A stretch of DNA of 64,000 bases, taken from contig CAIUMM010000206.1 in the NCBI GenBank assembly GCA_903900265.1, positions 18,129-82,128 on the forward strand. The letters are read 5' to 3'. The notes beneath the pieces were generated by a model. That model was not told the DNA's origin, searched no databases, and saw only the letters and a program-made list of their open reading frames with translations. This DNA is from an uncultured Pseudomonadota bacterium (lineage in GTDB: Bacteria; Myxococcota_A; UBA796; SXON01). Of this stretch, positions 25,681-34,238 are shown in pieces. The position numbers and the translations under genes were made by a program. Within the stretch, counting starts at the first letter, position 1. Each line of letters opens with the position of its first letter.

Positions 25681-26553
25681 TTACTTCGCCATCGCCCGCA
25701 GCACCTCGCGCACCAGCGCGTCTTCCATCTGCTTGTCCACGGTTCCCAGCGTAGCGCCGAGGCCGCCGTTGGTGACCCGCGCCATCTTGAGCTCCGACTT
25801 CGGCGCGATGCCCGAAGGCTTCGGGTGCGCGCAGCCCGAGCAGCCGGTGCAGGCGGGCGGCAGATCCGCGTGCGGCGCATCGGCCTGAGCGACGGCGCTG
25901 GGCGGGCCGCCGTAGCGCTTGAGCCCCATGCTGCGGAGGCGGGAGGCCTCGCCCGGGTCGAGCTCCCGGACGTTCCCGAGATCGCGCGCGGTCTTGGTGA
26001 TGAGGGCGGTGTGCTCCATCGTCTCGAGGTTGCAAAATGCGAGCAGCAGGCTCTTTCCGAGGCACACGGCGCCGTGGCGATCCATCAAGATCGCGTCATG
26101 GTCGCGCACGTAGGGGCGGATCTTGTCCGCGAGGGTCTGGGTGCCGGTGGTCGCATACTCGACCGTCGGGACGGTCCCCAGCGTGAGCACCACCTCGGGC
26201 AGCACGCAGCGCGCCATGCTGACCCCAGCGATGGTGAACGCGACCGAGATCGGCGGATGCGTGTGGATCACCGCCGAGATGTCGGGCCGCTCGTCGTAGC
26301 AAGCGAGGTGCATCGCCATCTCGCTCGTCGGGCTGCCCGAGCCGCGCAGCTTCTTGCCTTTGCGGTCGATGACCACCAAGTCCTCATCGACGAGGAAGCC
26401 CTTGTGGCACCCGGCTTTGGTGCAGAGGATCTCGTTCTCCGACAGCTTCACCGACAGGTTGCCGTCCATCGCGACGAGCATGTGGCGCTCGTAGCAGAGA
26501 TGGCTGAACTTGATGATTTCTTCGCGGAGTTTTCGCTCGGGGATCATGATCAC
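25681..26553 (-). CDS. Class II aldolase/adducin-family protein
   Basis: This 290-residue protein has a class II aldolase domain at about residues 8-215: VAMDGNLSVKLSENE, SPTSEMAMHLACYDERPDISAVIHTHPP (zinc His pair) and MDRHGAVCLG with the third His. Family members are zinc-dependent sugar-phosphate aldolases or epimerases such as fuculose-phosphate aldolase. The C-terminal 75 residues are unusual and contain CTGCSGCAHP, which could bind a metal. Its ATG overlaps the stop of the molybdenum hydroxylase gene, so both are translated from one message. Confidence 0.87.
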   Translation of the reverse strand: MIMIPERKLREEIIKFSHLCYERHMLVAMDGNLSVKLSENEILCTKAGCHKGFLVDEDLVVIDRKGKKLRGSGSPTSEMAMHLACYDERPDISAVIHTHPPISVAFTIAGVSMARCVLPEVVLTLGTVPTVEYATTGTQTLADKIRPYVRDHDAILMDRHGAVCLGKSLLLAFCNLETMEHTALITKTARDLGNVRELDPGEASRLRSMGLKRYGGPPSAVAQADAPHADLPPACTGCSGCAHPKPSGIAPKSELKMARVTNGGLGATLGTVDKQMEDALVREVLRAMAK

Positions 26554-28727
26554 GCGCCCGAGGACGACGCGGCGCCGAGCACGCGCTCGGGGGTCATCGG
26601 CAAGCGGTCCAGCACCCGCCCGGTGGCGCGCTCGATGGCCTGCGCGACAGCAGCGGCCGGCGCGTCCATCGGGATCTCGCCGATACCCTTGGCGCCGAAC
26701 GGGCCGCCGGCAAAGGGGATCTCGATGAGGCGGGTGACCATCTCCGGCGCGTCGGAGCTGGTGGGGATGATGTAGTTGGTGAGCCGATCGTTGCGCATGC
26801 AGCCATAGCGATCGAGCACGACCTCCTCAGCGGTCGCCCAGCCGAGCGCTTGGAGCGCGCCGCCTTCGATCTGGCCGGTGGCGAGCACCGGGTTCAGGAT
26901 GCGGCCCACGTCGGTTGCGGTCACGAGGCGATGGTAGCGGACCTCGCCGGTGTCGAGATCGACGTCCAGATCGACGATCGCGCACATCCAGCCGTAGGTC
27001 GGGTACGCGTCGCCTTGGTAGGTCTGCTCGTCCCAGGGATGCGTGCCGTCGTCGGTGTACTTGTGGGAGACGCGCACCGGGGCGGTCAGCCCGTCGAGCG
27101 CCGCGAGGAACGCGGGACCGGTCGCGCCGAGCGCAACCCCGAGCTTGCGCGCGGCGATCTGCGTGACGCCGCCGACGACCATCGCGGTGCGCGACGCTAC
27201 GGTAGGCCCGCTGTCAGGGACAAGCGCGGTGTCGTGCGGCGCCATGCGGATTCGGGACAGCGGAATATTCAGCTCCTCCGCTACGATCTGCGGGAAGATC
27301 GTGTCCGTGCCTTGGCCGATGTCAGTGCTGCCAGTGAGCACCGTGACCACGCCGCCAGACGCGACCAGCGCAACTTCTCCCTGGATCTTGGCTTCGCCGT
27401 TGCCGGTAAAGCCGCAGCCATGGAACACCAGCGCGAGCCCTTGTGCCGCGCGGGTGCGGGCGTTGCGCGCTCCCGGCGTCGAAGGCGGTACGACAACGGG
27501 CGCAGCCGCGGCGTTCAACGCGGCTTCAAGCACCGCCTGCGCGCCCGGATCGTCGAGCCGCTGGCTGGTCGCGGTCAGGTCGCCGGGGCGGAACATGTTC
27601 TTGCGGCGCAGCTCTAAGGGGTCGATGTGCATCTCCCGGGCGATGCGATCCATGTGGCGCTCTACGGCAAATTGGGCTTGGGGCGCACCGAAGCCGCGGA
27701 ACGCGCCGTTGGGGGGCGTGTGCGTAGCGACGACCCGCCCGGTGAGGTGCACGCGGTCGGCGCGGTAGGGCCCAGTGACGTGCAGGACGCCGCGGGAGAG
27801 CACGACCGGCGAGAGCGTGTTGTAGGCGCCGCCGTCGAAGAGCACATCGGCGCGCCAGTCGAGCAAGAAGCCTTCAGCGTCGCACGTCGACGTGATGCGG
27901 ATGCGCGCGGGGTGGCGCTTGGTGGTGGCGCGGAGGTCTTCGTCGCGGCGGTAGATGAGCTTGATCGGGCGCCCCGTCTTCAGCGCGAGCAGCGCGGCGT
28001 GGGCCGAGACCATGCTCGGATACTCTTCTTTGCCGCCGAAGCCGCCGCCCGTCGCGGCCTGGATCACGTGGAAGTCGTGGTGACCGAGCACGCGCGCCAG
28101 CGCTTTGTCGATGTAGTAGGGGCATTGCATCGAGCCGACAATGGTGAGCGGCGCGCCGTTCTCGCCGGGGATCGCGAGGATGCCTTGGGGCTCGATGTAG
28201 AGCTGCTCTTGAAGGCCGAGGTGGTAGACGCCTTCGTGCACGTGGCGCGAAGGCGTGCTGCGGATCGGGCCGTCGCGGCTGATGGTGAGCCGCTTGAACA
28301 CGTTGTCGGTGCCGTAGATCGCTTGCTCGTGGCCTTCGGCGGCCTCAGCGTCGAGGTTGAACGGGAGGTCTTCGTAGGTGACCTTGACCGCTTTGGCCGC
28401 GGCGAGCGCGCGGTCACGGGTGGGCGCGGCGACGAGCGCGATGGGCTCGGCCATGTGCCGGGTCAAGCCGTCACAGAGCACAGGCTGATCCTCGGTGATC
28501 AGCGCGAGGATGTTGACTCCCGGGATGTCCTTCGCGGTGACCAACGCCACGTCGGTCCAGTCAAAGGAAGCGTCCAGCTCAATCGAGAGGATTCGCGCGT
28601 GGGGGCGCTGCGACCGCACCGTGGCGCCATACCAGCAGCCTTCGGGGCGGATGTCGTCCGCGTAGAGCGCTGCGCCGGTCACTTTCGATGCGCCGTCGGC
28701 GCGAGGGATGGAGAGTCCAATAGGCAT
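26550..28727 (-). CDS. Xanthine dehydrogenase-family molybdopterin-binding subunit
   Basis: This 725-residue protein has the aldehyde-oxidase/xanthine-dehydrogenase a/b hammerhead at the N-terminus (PRADGASKVTGAALYADDI, MAEPIALVAAPT) and molybdenum-cofactor-binding domains: GGGFGGKEEYPS (about residue 225), AFRGFGAPQAQF, DIGQGTDT and the catalytic-Glu region GAKGIGEIPMDAP (about 680). It would hydroxylate an aldehyde or N-heterocycle. The iron-sulfur and FAD subunits that normally accompany it are not adjacent; the only coupled neighbour is the class II aldolase. No good ribosome site precedes ATG 28727. Confidence 0.92.
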   Translation of the reverse strand: MPIGLSIPRADGASKVTGAALYADDIRPEGCWYGATVRSQRPHARILSIELDASFDWTDVALVTAKDIPGVNILALITEDQPVLCDGLTRHMAEPIALVAAPTRDRALAAAKAVKVTYEDLPFNLDAEAAEGHEQAIYGTDNVFKRLTISRDGPIRSTPSRHVHEGVYHLGLQEQLYIEPQGILAIPGENGAPLTIVGSMQCPYYIDKALARVLGHHDFHVIQAATGGGFGGKEEYPSMVSAHAALLALKTGRPIKLIYRRDEDLRATTKRHPARIRITSTCDAEGFLLDWRADVLFDGGAYNTLSPVVLSRGVLHVTGPYRADRVHLTGRVVATHTPPNGAFRGFGAPQAQFAVERHMDRIAREMHIDPLELRRKNMFRPGDLTATSQRLDDPGAQAVLEAALNAAAAPVVVPPSTPGARNARTRAAQGLALVFHGCGFTGNGEAKIQGEVALVASGGVVTVLTGSTDIGQGTDTIFPQIVAEELNIPLSRIRMAPHDTALVPDSGPTVASRTAMVVGGVTQIAARKLGVALGATGPAFLAALDGLTAPVRVSHKYTDDGTHPWDEQTYQGDAYPTYGWMCAIVDLDVDLDTGEVRYHRLVTATDVGRILNPVLATGQIEGGALQALGWATAEEVVLDRYGCMRNDRLTNYIIPTSSDAPEMVTRLIEIPFAGGPFGAKGIGEIPMDAPAAAVAQAIERATGRVLDRLPMTPERVLGAASSSGA

Positions 28728-28747
28728 GGTGGGGGTTTATCGCGCCC

Positions 28748-28780
28748 GTCGGTCGCGCGTCGGTCGCGCGTCGGTCGCTC
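28748..28780. repeat. 11-base tandem repeat in a divergent promoter region
   Basis: Three units of GTCGGTCGCGC (the last ending CTC) lie in the 116-base gap between the divergent starts of the molybdenum hydroxylase and the propeller lipoprotein. Spacing of one helical turn could suit cooperative protein binding, but chance slippage in GC-rich DNA is equally possible. Confidence 0.7.
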
Positions 28781-28843
28781 GGGGTTCGCGTCCTGCGTCC
28801 GATGTGGCCGGCGTGGGTTACGTGGCGGGCTGTCTCGGGAGTC

Positions 28844-30268
28844 ATGGTGTCGATCTTCGCTTTGTTGCTGGCTTGTACTGGATTGGGTCTGCCTACGCCG
28901 TCGGGAGACAGCGGAGACAGCGGGGCTGCGGCCGATGCCGACACCGATACGGACACCGACGCCGATGCGGACGCCGACTGTGTGGGCACCGGGTTCGGCG
29001 CGCTGTCGCAGTGGGCGTTGCCCAGCGGCTACCCCGAAGGCACCTTCGATTCCTTGACCGACACCGATCCCTCGGACGGCATCAACTGGGCCGTGTTCGA
29101 CGTCGGCAAGGGCGGTCCGGACATCGTGATCACCACCAGCGCGACCGACGCTGACGTCGGCACCACCAAGTGGATCCTCCACAGCAACACCGGCAGTCGC
29201 TTCCGGGACGGTCCGCTGGAGTGGAGGCTCCCTTCCGACTTCGAGCCGGGCACCTTCACCAACTTCTATGACTCCAGCACCACCGACAAGGTGGTTTGGG
29301 CCATGGTCGACCTCGATGGCGACGGCTCCTTGGACATCGTCGTCACCGACACCGACTCGGGCTCGGGTGGGATCGGCTCCACGCGCTGGCTCTTGTACAC
29401 GAACACCGGCGATGGCTTCTCGCCGACGTCCACCAACTGGAGCTTGCCTTCGGGCTTCAACGACGGCGCGCTCGACACCATCTCCGACACCGACACCGCC
29501 GACGGCGCGAGCTGGGCGCTCCTCGACATGGACGGCGACGGCAAGTCCGATCTCGTCGTGTCCGACACCGACGCGGACACCGGCACCATCGGCAGCTCCA
29601 AGTGGATCTACTACCACAACAACGGCGCGGGCTTCGACGGCGCGGCCGAGTGGACGCTGCCGCCCAGCTTCGAGCCCGACACCTTCGTGCGCTTCTACGA
29701 CTCCAGCAGCACCGACACCGTGGTGTGGGGCCTGATGGACTTTACCGGCGACAAGCGGCCGGACATCATCGTCGTCGACACCGACGCCGGAAACGGCGGC
29801 ATCGGCAGCACGCGGTGGCTGTTGTACACCAACACCGGCCGGGGGTTCTCCGCCAACACCAACTGGACCTTGCCGGCGGGCTTCAACGACGGCGCGCTCG
29901 ACACCCTGGGCGACGGCGCGAGCGACGACGGCGTCACGTGGAGCCTCACCGACCTGAACGGCGACGGCGTGCCGGACATCGTCGTCACCGACTCCGACGC
30001 CGAGACCACGACCGGCAACGCCTCGTGGTCGGTGTACGCCGGGGGCGCCGGCGGCTTTGCGGGCACGTCCAGCGCGTGGTCCTTGCCCACCGGCGTGGGC
30101 ACCAACCTGTTCACGTCGCTCTACGACGCCGCGCCGGATGATGGCGTGAGCTACGGCCTCGCGAACCTCGGCGAAGACAACGTGTCGGATCTGGTGTTTG
30201 TGAAGAACGCCGCCGACGCCGAAGTGGGGCGCACCTACTGGCAGCAAGCCAAGGCCAACTGCCAGTAG
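28844..30268 (+). CDS. FG-GAP/VCBS-type repeat lipoprotein
   Basis: This 474-residue protein has a signal peptide with lipobox IFALLLAC and an acidic tether of alternating Asp with Thr/Ala. About six repeats of roughly 70-80 residues follow, each with a calcium-type DxDGDGxxD motif (VDLDGDGSLDIVVTD, LDMDGDGKSDLVVSD, TDLNGDGVPDIVVTD) and a W-rich strand. This is the layout of an FG-GAP beta-propeller exposed at the surface, probably calcium-bound. Repeats 2 and 4 share long near-identical DNA (around 29380-29480 and 29808-29905), indicating recent internal duplication. ATG 28844 gives a standard signal peptide; ATG 28802 is possible. Confidence 0.85.
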   Translation: MVSIFALLLACTGLGLPTPSGDSGDSGAAADADTDTDTDADADADCVGTGFGALSQWALPSGYPEGTFDSLTDTDPSDGINWAVFDVGKGGPDIVITTSATDADVGTTKWILHSNTGSRFRDGPLEWRLPSDFEPGTFTNFYDSSTTDKVVWAMVDLDGDGSLDIVVTDTDSGSGGIGSTRWLLYTNTGDGFSPTSTNWSLPSGFNDGALDTISDTDTADGASWALLDMDGDGKSDLVVSDTDADTGTIGSSKWIYYHNNGAGFDGAAEWTLPPSFEPDTFVRFYDSSSTDTVVWGLMDFTGDKRPDIIVVDTDAGNGGIGSTRWLLYTNTGRGFSANTNWTLPAGFNDGALDTLGDGASDDGVTWSLTDLNGDGVPDIVVTDSDAETTTGNASWSVYAGGAGGFAGTSSAWSLPTGVGTNLFTSLYDAAPDDGVSYGLANLGEDNVSDLVFVKNAADAEVGRTYWQQAKANCQ

Positions 30269-30297
30269 CGGATATCGGCGCGGCGCTTTGGGTCGAT

Positions 30298-30675
30298 TTA
30301 GCCGACCATGCGCCAGATCCAGGTGCCGACCATCGTGACCGCGAGGCCGCCCCAGATCCACGGGGGGATGCGCTTGCGCGGGTCCCAGCGCGCCGATGCG
30401 CCGCGTGGATGCACGACGTCAACCGCGGACCACGTGAGCAGCCAAACGGCGACGATGAGCCACGGGATTACAAAGGGATGGTAGGCGTGCGCCTCCGCCA
30501 CTTGTCCTTGGACAAGGGCGACGGCAGCATGACTGAAGCCGCAGAATGGACAGGACAAACCGAGCATTTTTAGCCCGCACACGTCCCAGCCTTGCACAAA
30601 CGCGACCGCGTAGCTGGCCGGCAGTGCGGCCACAGCGAGGCCCCGCAGTAGGGCTCCCGCGGCTTCGGTTCCCAC
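30298..30675 (-). CDS. DUF2752 membrane protein
   Basis: This 125-residue protein has three membrane segments and the family motif LSCPFCGFSHAAVALVQGQVAEAHAYHP, in which CPxCG is followed by a small-residue helix and a conserved Pro after a short loop. DUF2752 proteins are of unknown function. The start is GTG at 30675 with no clear ribosome site. The gene converges on the FG-GAP lipoprotein gene. Confidence 0.82.
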   Translation of the reverse strand: MGTEAAGALLRGLAVAALPASYAVAFVQGWDVCGLKMLGLSCPFCGFSHAAVALVQGQVAEAHAYHPFVIPWLIVAVWLLTWSAVDVVHPRGASARWDPRKRIPPWIWGGLAVTMVGTWIWRMVG

Positions 30676-30784
30676 TTTAGTTCATCCGAACGGCCTTACC
30701 TTCGCCGTCGACGTACTTGCCGGCTGGGCCTGCCCGCAGCGCGCGAAGCCAATGCGTCGAGGTTCGGGAGGCTATAGTGGCCCC

Positions 30785-31336
30785 ATGCGGCAATCCACGA
30801 TCGTCTCTGTCCTCCCGCTGCTGTTGCTGGGCTGTGGCCTGCTCACGTTCGAGGTTGACAGCGACGCCAACACCCACATCGACGGCGCAGGCGCGCTCGG
30901 TGTCCTGCTCGGGGCGCTGGACTTCACGGGCCTCGATGACTTCGACATCGACGTGGAGAACGCGATGCAGGATCAGGGCGTGGCCGAGGGCGACCTGAAC
31001 GACGTCCACCTCACGACCTTCACGCTCACGGGCTCTCCCGGCGACCTCTCGTTCATCGACGACTTCGCGGTCTACATGTCCGCGCCGGACGTGGACGAGG
31101 TGCTGATCGCGTCCAGCAGCGACTTTCCTGAGGGGCAGACGGTGGTCTCGCTCGATCTGCCGGACGTGGATTTGACGCCCTACGTCGTCTCAGATGCATC
31201 CTCGTTCCGCATCGAAGCCGGTGGATCGGCCCCGACCGACGACATCGACATCGCCGCGGCGTTCACGGTCTCCGTCACCGCCACGGCGCAGGGGGCGTGC
31301 AACAGCCTTTCTCGGGACACCGGCGCGGACCCGTAG
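30785..31336 (+). CDS. Lipoprotein of unknown function
   Basis: This 183-residue protein has a signal peptide with lipobox LPLLLLGC and an acidic beta-rich domain (HLTTFTLTGSPGDLSFIDDFAVYMSA, VVSLDLPDVDLTPYV) that resembles a small beta-sandwich. I chose ATG 30785 because it places a short positive N-terminus before the hydrophobic stretch; an upstream ATG at 30752 would lengthen it unnaturally. It converges on the mlaF-like gene. No family is recognised. Confidence 0.7.
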   Translation: MRQSTIVSVLPLLLLGCGLLTFEVDSDANTHIDGAGALGVLLGALDFTGLDDFDIDVENAMQDQGVAEGDLNDVHLTTFTLTGSPGDLSFIDDFAVYMSAPDVDEVLIASSSDFPEGQTVVSLDLPDVDLTPYVVSDASSFRIEAGGSAPTDDIDIAAAFTVSVTATAQGACNSLSRDTGADP

Positions 31337-31357
31337 CGGACGCGGTCCGCCGGCCCC

Positions 31358-32134
31358 TTAGGTCACGTCCTTGTCGAGCGTGCCGCGGCCTCCGGCGATG
31401 AACTCTTGGAGGTAGTGGTTGTCGCTCGCGCGCGCTTCGGCTTGGGTGCCAACGAACGCGAACCGTCGCTCGTACAGCAGCGCGATGCGGTCGGTGAACG
31501 TGAAGCAGGCGTCCATGTCGTGCGTCACCACGATGCTGGTGACCTTCAGCTTCTCTTGCAGGGACAAGATGAGCCCGTTGATCCGCCGCACGTTGATCGG
31601 ATCCAAGCCGGTCGTCGGCTCGTCGTAGAGGATGACGTCGGGCTCGACGGCGATGGCCCGGGCGAGCCCCACGCGCTTGCGCATGCCGCCGGACAGCTCG
31701 GAGGGCTTCAGCTTTTGGGAGCCGGGCAGGCCCACCATCTCAAGCACCTCCTCCACGCGCTCATCGAGCCGCTTCTCGTCGCCCCAATGGTGCTCGCGCA
31801 GCGGGTACTTGATGTTCTGCGCCACGGTGAGCGAGTCGAACAGCGCGGCGCCTTGAAACAGCATCGCGACGCGGCGCCGGATCGGCAGCAGGCCCGGCTC
31901 GGGTAGGCCGCGCACCTCGGTGCCGTAGACTTGAATGCTGCCGGCGTCGGCTTGCAGCAGGCCGATCAGCATCTTCAGCGTCACCGACTTGCCGGTGCCC
32001 GAGCCGCCGATGATCGTGATCGTCTCGCCCGCGTAGATGTCGAGCGAGCAGTCGTCGTAGATCACTTTGGGGCCGAACGCCTTCTTGACGTTGCGGAGCG
32101 AGATGATCGGCGGGGTGTCAGTGGGGGACGGCAT
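31358..32134 (-). CDS. mlaF: ABC transporter ATP-binding protein, MlaF-like
   Basis: This 258-residue ATPase has Walker A GGSGTGKS (about residues 42-49), the Q-loop MLFQGAALFDSL, signature LSGGMRKRVGLARAI and Walker B VILYDEPTTGLDP. FQGAALFDSLTVAQN and RKRVGLARA are characteristic of the MlaF/Ttg2A branch that powers phospholipid or related lipid transport with an MlaE permease. ATG 32134 lies four bases after the mlaE stop. It is the last gene of a four-gene overlapping operon. Confidence 0.92.
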   Translation of the reverse strand: MPSPTDTPPIISLRNVKKAFGPKVIYDDCSLDIYAGETITIIGGSGTGKSVTLKMLIGLLQADAGSIQVYGTEVRGLPEPGLLPIRRRVAMLFQGAALFDSLTVAQNIKYPLREHHWGDEKRLDERVEEVLEMVGLPGSQKLKPSELSGGMRKRVGLARAIAVEPDVILYDEPTTGLDPINVRRINGLILSLQEKLKVTSIVVTHDMDACFTFTDRIALLYERRFAFVGTQAEARASDNHYLQEFIAGGRGTLDKDVT

Positions 32135-32138
32135 CAAA

Positions 32139-32897
32139 CTATCCGTAGATCGCGATGAACAGCTTGCTGAGCAGGAAGTCGGAGATGAGCACGCCGACCG
32201 CGCTCGCGACCACCGCGCGGGTGGTGGACAAGCCTACGCCTTCGGTGCCGCCGGTGGTGTTCATCCCGACGAAACAGCCGGTGATGCCGATGATGTACCC
32301 GAAGAACATCGATTTTCCGAGACCATGCATCAGATCGACGATGCCGAGGGTCTCCAGCACCTGCGAGTAGAAGAATCGCGGCGTGACGCCAACCTCTTGG
32401 ATGGTGATCAGCATGCCGCCGAAGCACCCGATGACGTCGGCCATCATCGTGAGCAGCGGCAGCGCGATCATGCACGCGACGACGCGGGGCGCGACCAGCT
32501 TCTTGATCGGGTCGGCGCCGAGCGCGCGGATCGCGTCGACCTGCTCGGTGACCACCATCGAGCCCAGCTCGGCAGCAAAGCCGGAGCCGATGCGCCCGCC
32601 CACCAACAGGGCCGTCAGCACCGGACCCAGCTCGCGGACGATGCCGAGCGAGACCAGCTTGCCGGTGTACATGCTCGCGCCGTAGGTTTGCAAGCCCGAG
32701 GCGAACTGAAGCGCGAGCACCATCCCGGTGAAGATCGCGGTCAGCGCGGTGATCGACCAGCTGCCGATGCCGCTGGTGTCGAGCTGGGCGATGAGCGCGC
32801 GCAGCTCCCACGGGCGTCGAAAGAACGCCGTCGTGGTGTGCACCGTCAGCATCCCGAGCGCGCCGAGGTACGCGATCAGATCGAGGATGGGCTTCAC
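32139..32897 (-). CDS. mlaE: ABC transporter permease, MlaE family
   Basis: This 252-residue inner-membrane permease belongs to the MlaE family. Family motifs are FTGMVLALQFASGLQTYGA, VRELGPVLTALLVGGRIGSGFAAELGSMVVTEQVDAIRAL (the conserved cytoplasmic helix) and the final segment ending in FIAIYG. It would form the channel for lipid transfer between membranes with MlaF. Its ATG overlaps the preceding lipoprotein stop (ATGA). A periplasmic MlaD/MCE partner, normally encoded directly downstream, is absent here. Confidence 0.93.
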   Translation of the reverse strand: MKPILDLIAYLGALGMLTVHTTTAFFRRPWELRALIAQLDTSGIGSWSITALTAIFTGMVLALQFASGLQTYGASMYTGKLVSLGIVRELGPVLTALLVGGRIGSGFAAELGSMVVTEQVDAIRALGADPIKKLVAPRVVACMIALPLLTMMADVIGCFGGMLITIQEVGVTPRFFYSQVLETLGIVDLMHGLGKSMFFGYIIGITGCFVGMNTTGGTEGVGLSTTRAVVASAVGVLISDFLLSKLFIAIYG

Positions 32898-33406
32898 CGG
32901 GTGGCCACGAAGCCGTCCACCACGGCTTGATAGGCCGCGACGCCGGCGTCAAAAGCGGAGGCGGGCGCGATGTAGTTCAGGTCGTAGGTGCAGGCGTCTT
33001 TGTTGGTGACGGTGTTGGCGACGGTCACCGGTACGCCGTCGAGCGTGCCGGACGTGACGCGGAGCAGCGCGGTGCGGCCGTCGAGCGTGCGGTCCGCCTC
33101 GGACAACGTGTGCGTGTCGCGCAGCCCGGCGAGGGACTCGAGCGCGAGGTCCGGCAGGCGCAGCTCCCGGTAGTGGGTGCCGCAGTTTGAGTCCGTGTAG
33201 ATGCTCGCCCGGATCGAATCGTTGTACCAAGCTTTATCGGCCCCGCCGGGTTTTACCTCCACCCAGTCGGCTCCGGGCTCCCCGGTGACGTAGTGGCCCT
33301 CCAGCCGCTTGGCTTGGCGGTAGCTGGCCGGCATGCACCCCCCTGCGAGGAGCAGCAGACTCACAAACACCGCGCGCGCGATGCGGGCGTTTCGGGGCAA
33401 GCTCAC
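32894..33406 (-). CDS. Lipoprotein between ABC genes
   Basis: This 170-residue protein has a signal peptide with lipobox LLLLAGGC and a domain containing YTDSNCGTHYRELRLPDLALESLAGLRD and a second Cys near NKDACTYDLNYIAP; the two cysteines could form a disulfide. Both its start (GTGA, overlapping the upstream ABC ATPase) and its end (ATGA, overlapping mlaE) are coupled, so it is an integral member of the transport operon and may be an outer-membrane or periplasmic component. I recognise no named family. Confidence 0.78.
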   Translation of the reverse strand: MSLPRNARIARAVFVSLLLLAGGCMPASYRQAKRLEGHYVTGEPGADWVEVKPGGADKAWYNDSIRASIYTDSNCGTHYRELRLPDLALESLAGLRDTHTLSEADRTLDGRTALLRVTSGTLDGVPVTVANTVTNKDACTYDLNYIAPASAFDAGVAAYQAVVDGFVATR

Positions 33407-34152
33407 GGCGTAGGCTCCTCGACGACGCTCGCCACCCCGGTGATGTCCATGAACAGCTCCTCGAGGGTCTTACCGGCCGGCACGATCTCCGCGGGGGTTC
33501 CGAGCACCTGGATGCGTCCGTGGTGGATGATCGCGATGCGATCGCACACTTCTGCGGCGACCGCGAGCGTGTGCGTGGACAAGAACACGGTGCGACCTTC
33601 GCCGGCAAGCCGCCGAAAAGTCTCTTTGATCTGGCGGGTGCCGCGCGGATCCAAGCCGACCATCGGCTCATCGACGATCAACAGCCGCGGCTCGTGCAGC
33701 AGCGCGCTCGCCAAGGTGATGCGCTGCTTCATGCCGTGCGAATACGACTCGATGAGCTGATCGGCGAAGTTGCCTAAGAGCTGCTCGTCCAGCGCCGCCT
33801 GGATCTTGGCGGTGAGACCGTCCCGGCCGAACTTGACGTCCATCCCGTACATCTCCCCGATGAAGCGGAGAAACTCGCGCGCGGTGAGCTTGTCGTACAG
33901 GTACGGCCGGTCGGGGATGAACCCCAGACGGCCGCGCGCCCCGACCGGATCGACGGCCATGTCGATGCCGTCGATCTCGACGGTGCCTTGGGTGGGCGGC
34001 AGTACGCCGCCCAACATCCGCAGGGTGGTGGTTTTTCCGGCGCCGTTGAGGCCGAGGAAGCCGAAGACCTCGCCTGCGGCGACGTCGAGGTCCATGGGGT
34101 GTACGGCCTGAAACGAGCCGTAGCGTTTTTGGATCTGGCGTGCGCGCAACAT
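33403..34152 (-). CDS. ABC transporter ATP-binding protein, ABC-2/drug-type
   Basis: This 249-residue ATPase has Walker A GLNGAGKT (about residues 34-41), signature YSHGMKQRITLASAL, Walker B LLIVDEPMVGLDP and the H-loop STHTLAVAA. FGFLGLNGAGKTTTLRMLGG and PDRPYLYDKLTAREFLRF place it in the ABC-2 exporter or gliding/lipopolysaccharide-type group, not with MlaF. No ABC-2 permease is adjacent. It is the first gene of the operon that continues with the lipoprotein, mlaE and mlaF, so its permease must be elsewhere or it works with MlaE. Confidence 0.9.
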   Translation of the reverse strand: MLRARQIQKRYGSFQAVHPMDLDVAAGEVFGFLGLNGAGKTTTLRMLGGVLPPTQGTVEIDGIDMAVDPVGARGRLGFIPDRPYLYDKLTAREFLRFIGEMYGMDVKFGRDGLTAKIQAALDEQLLGNFADQLIESYSHGMKQRITLASALLHEPRLLIVDEPMVGLDPRGTRQIKETFRRLAGEGRTVFLSTHTLAVAAEVCDRIAIIHHGRIQVLGTPAEIVPAGKTLEELFMDITGVASVVEEPTP

Positions 34153-34238
34153 CGGGATGTAGGGTAACCCAGCGGCGGGCGATGCTGATGGCGGTTGGGA
34201 TTGTGTCGTGTCGTGCCGCTTCGGTATAGGAAAGCCCG

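Noticed and set aside
28679..30361. 560-codon minus-strand frame opposite the FG-GAP lipoprotein
   Set aside because: It is the complement of an Asp/Gly-rich repeat gene; periodic GVGVG/HD composition is a shadow of the repeats.
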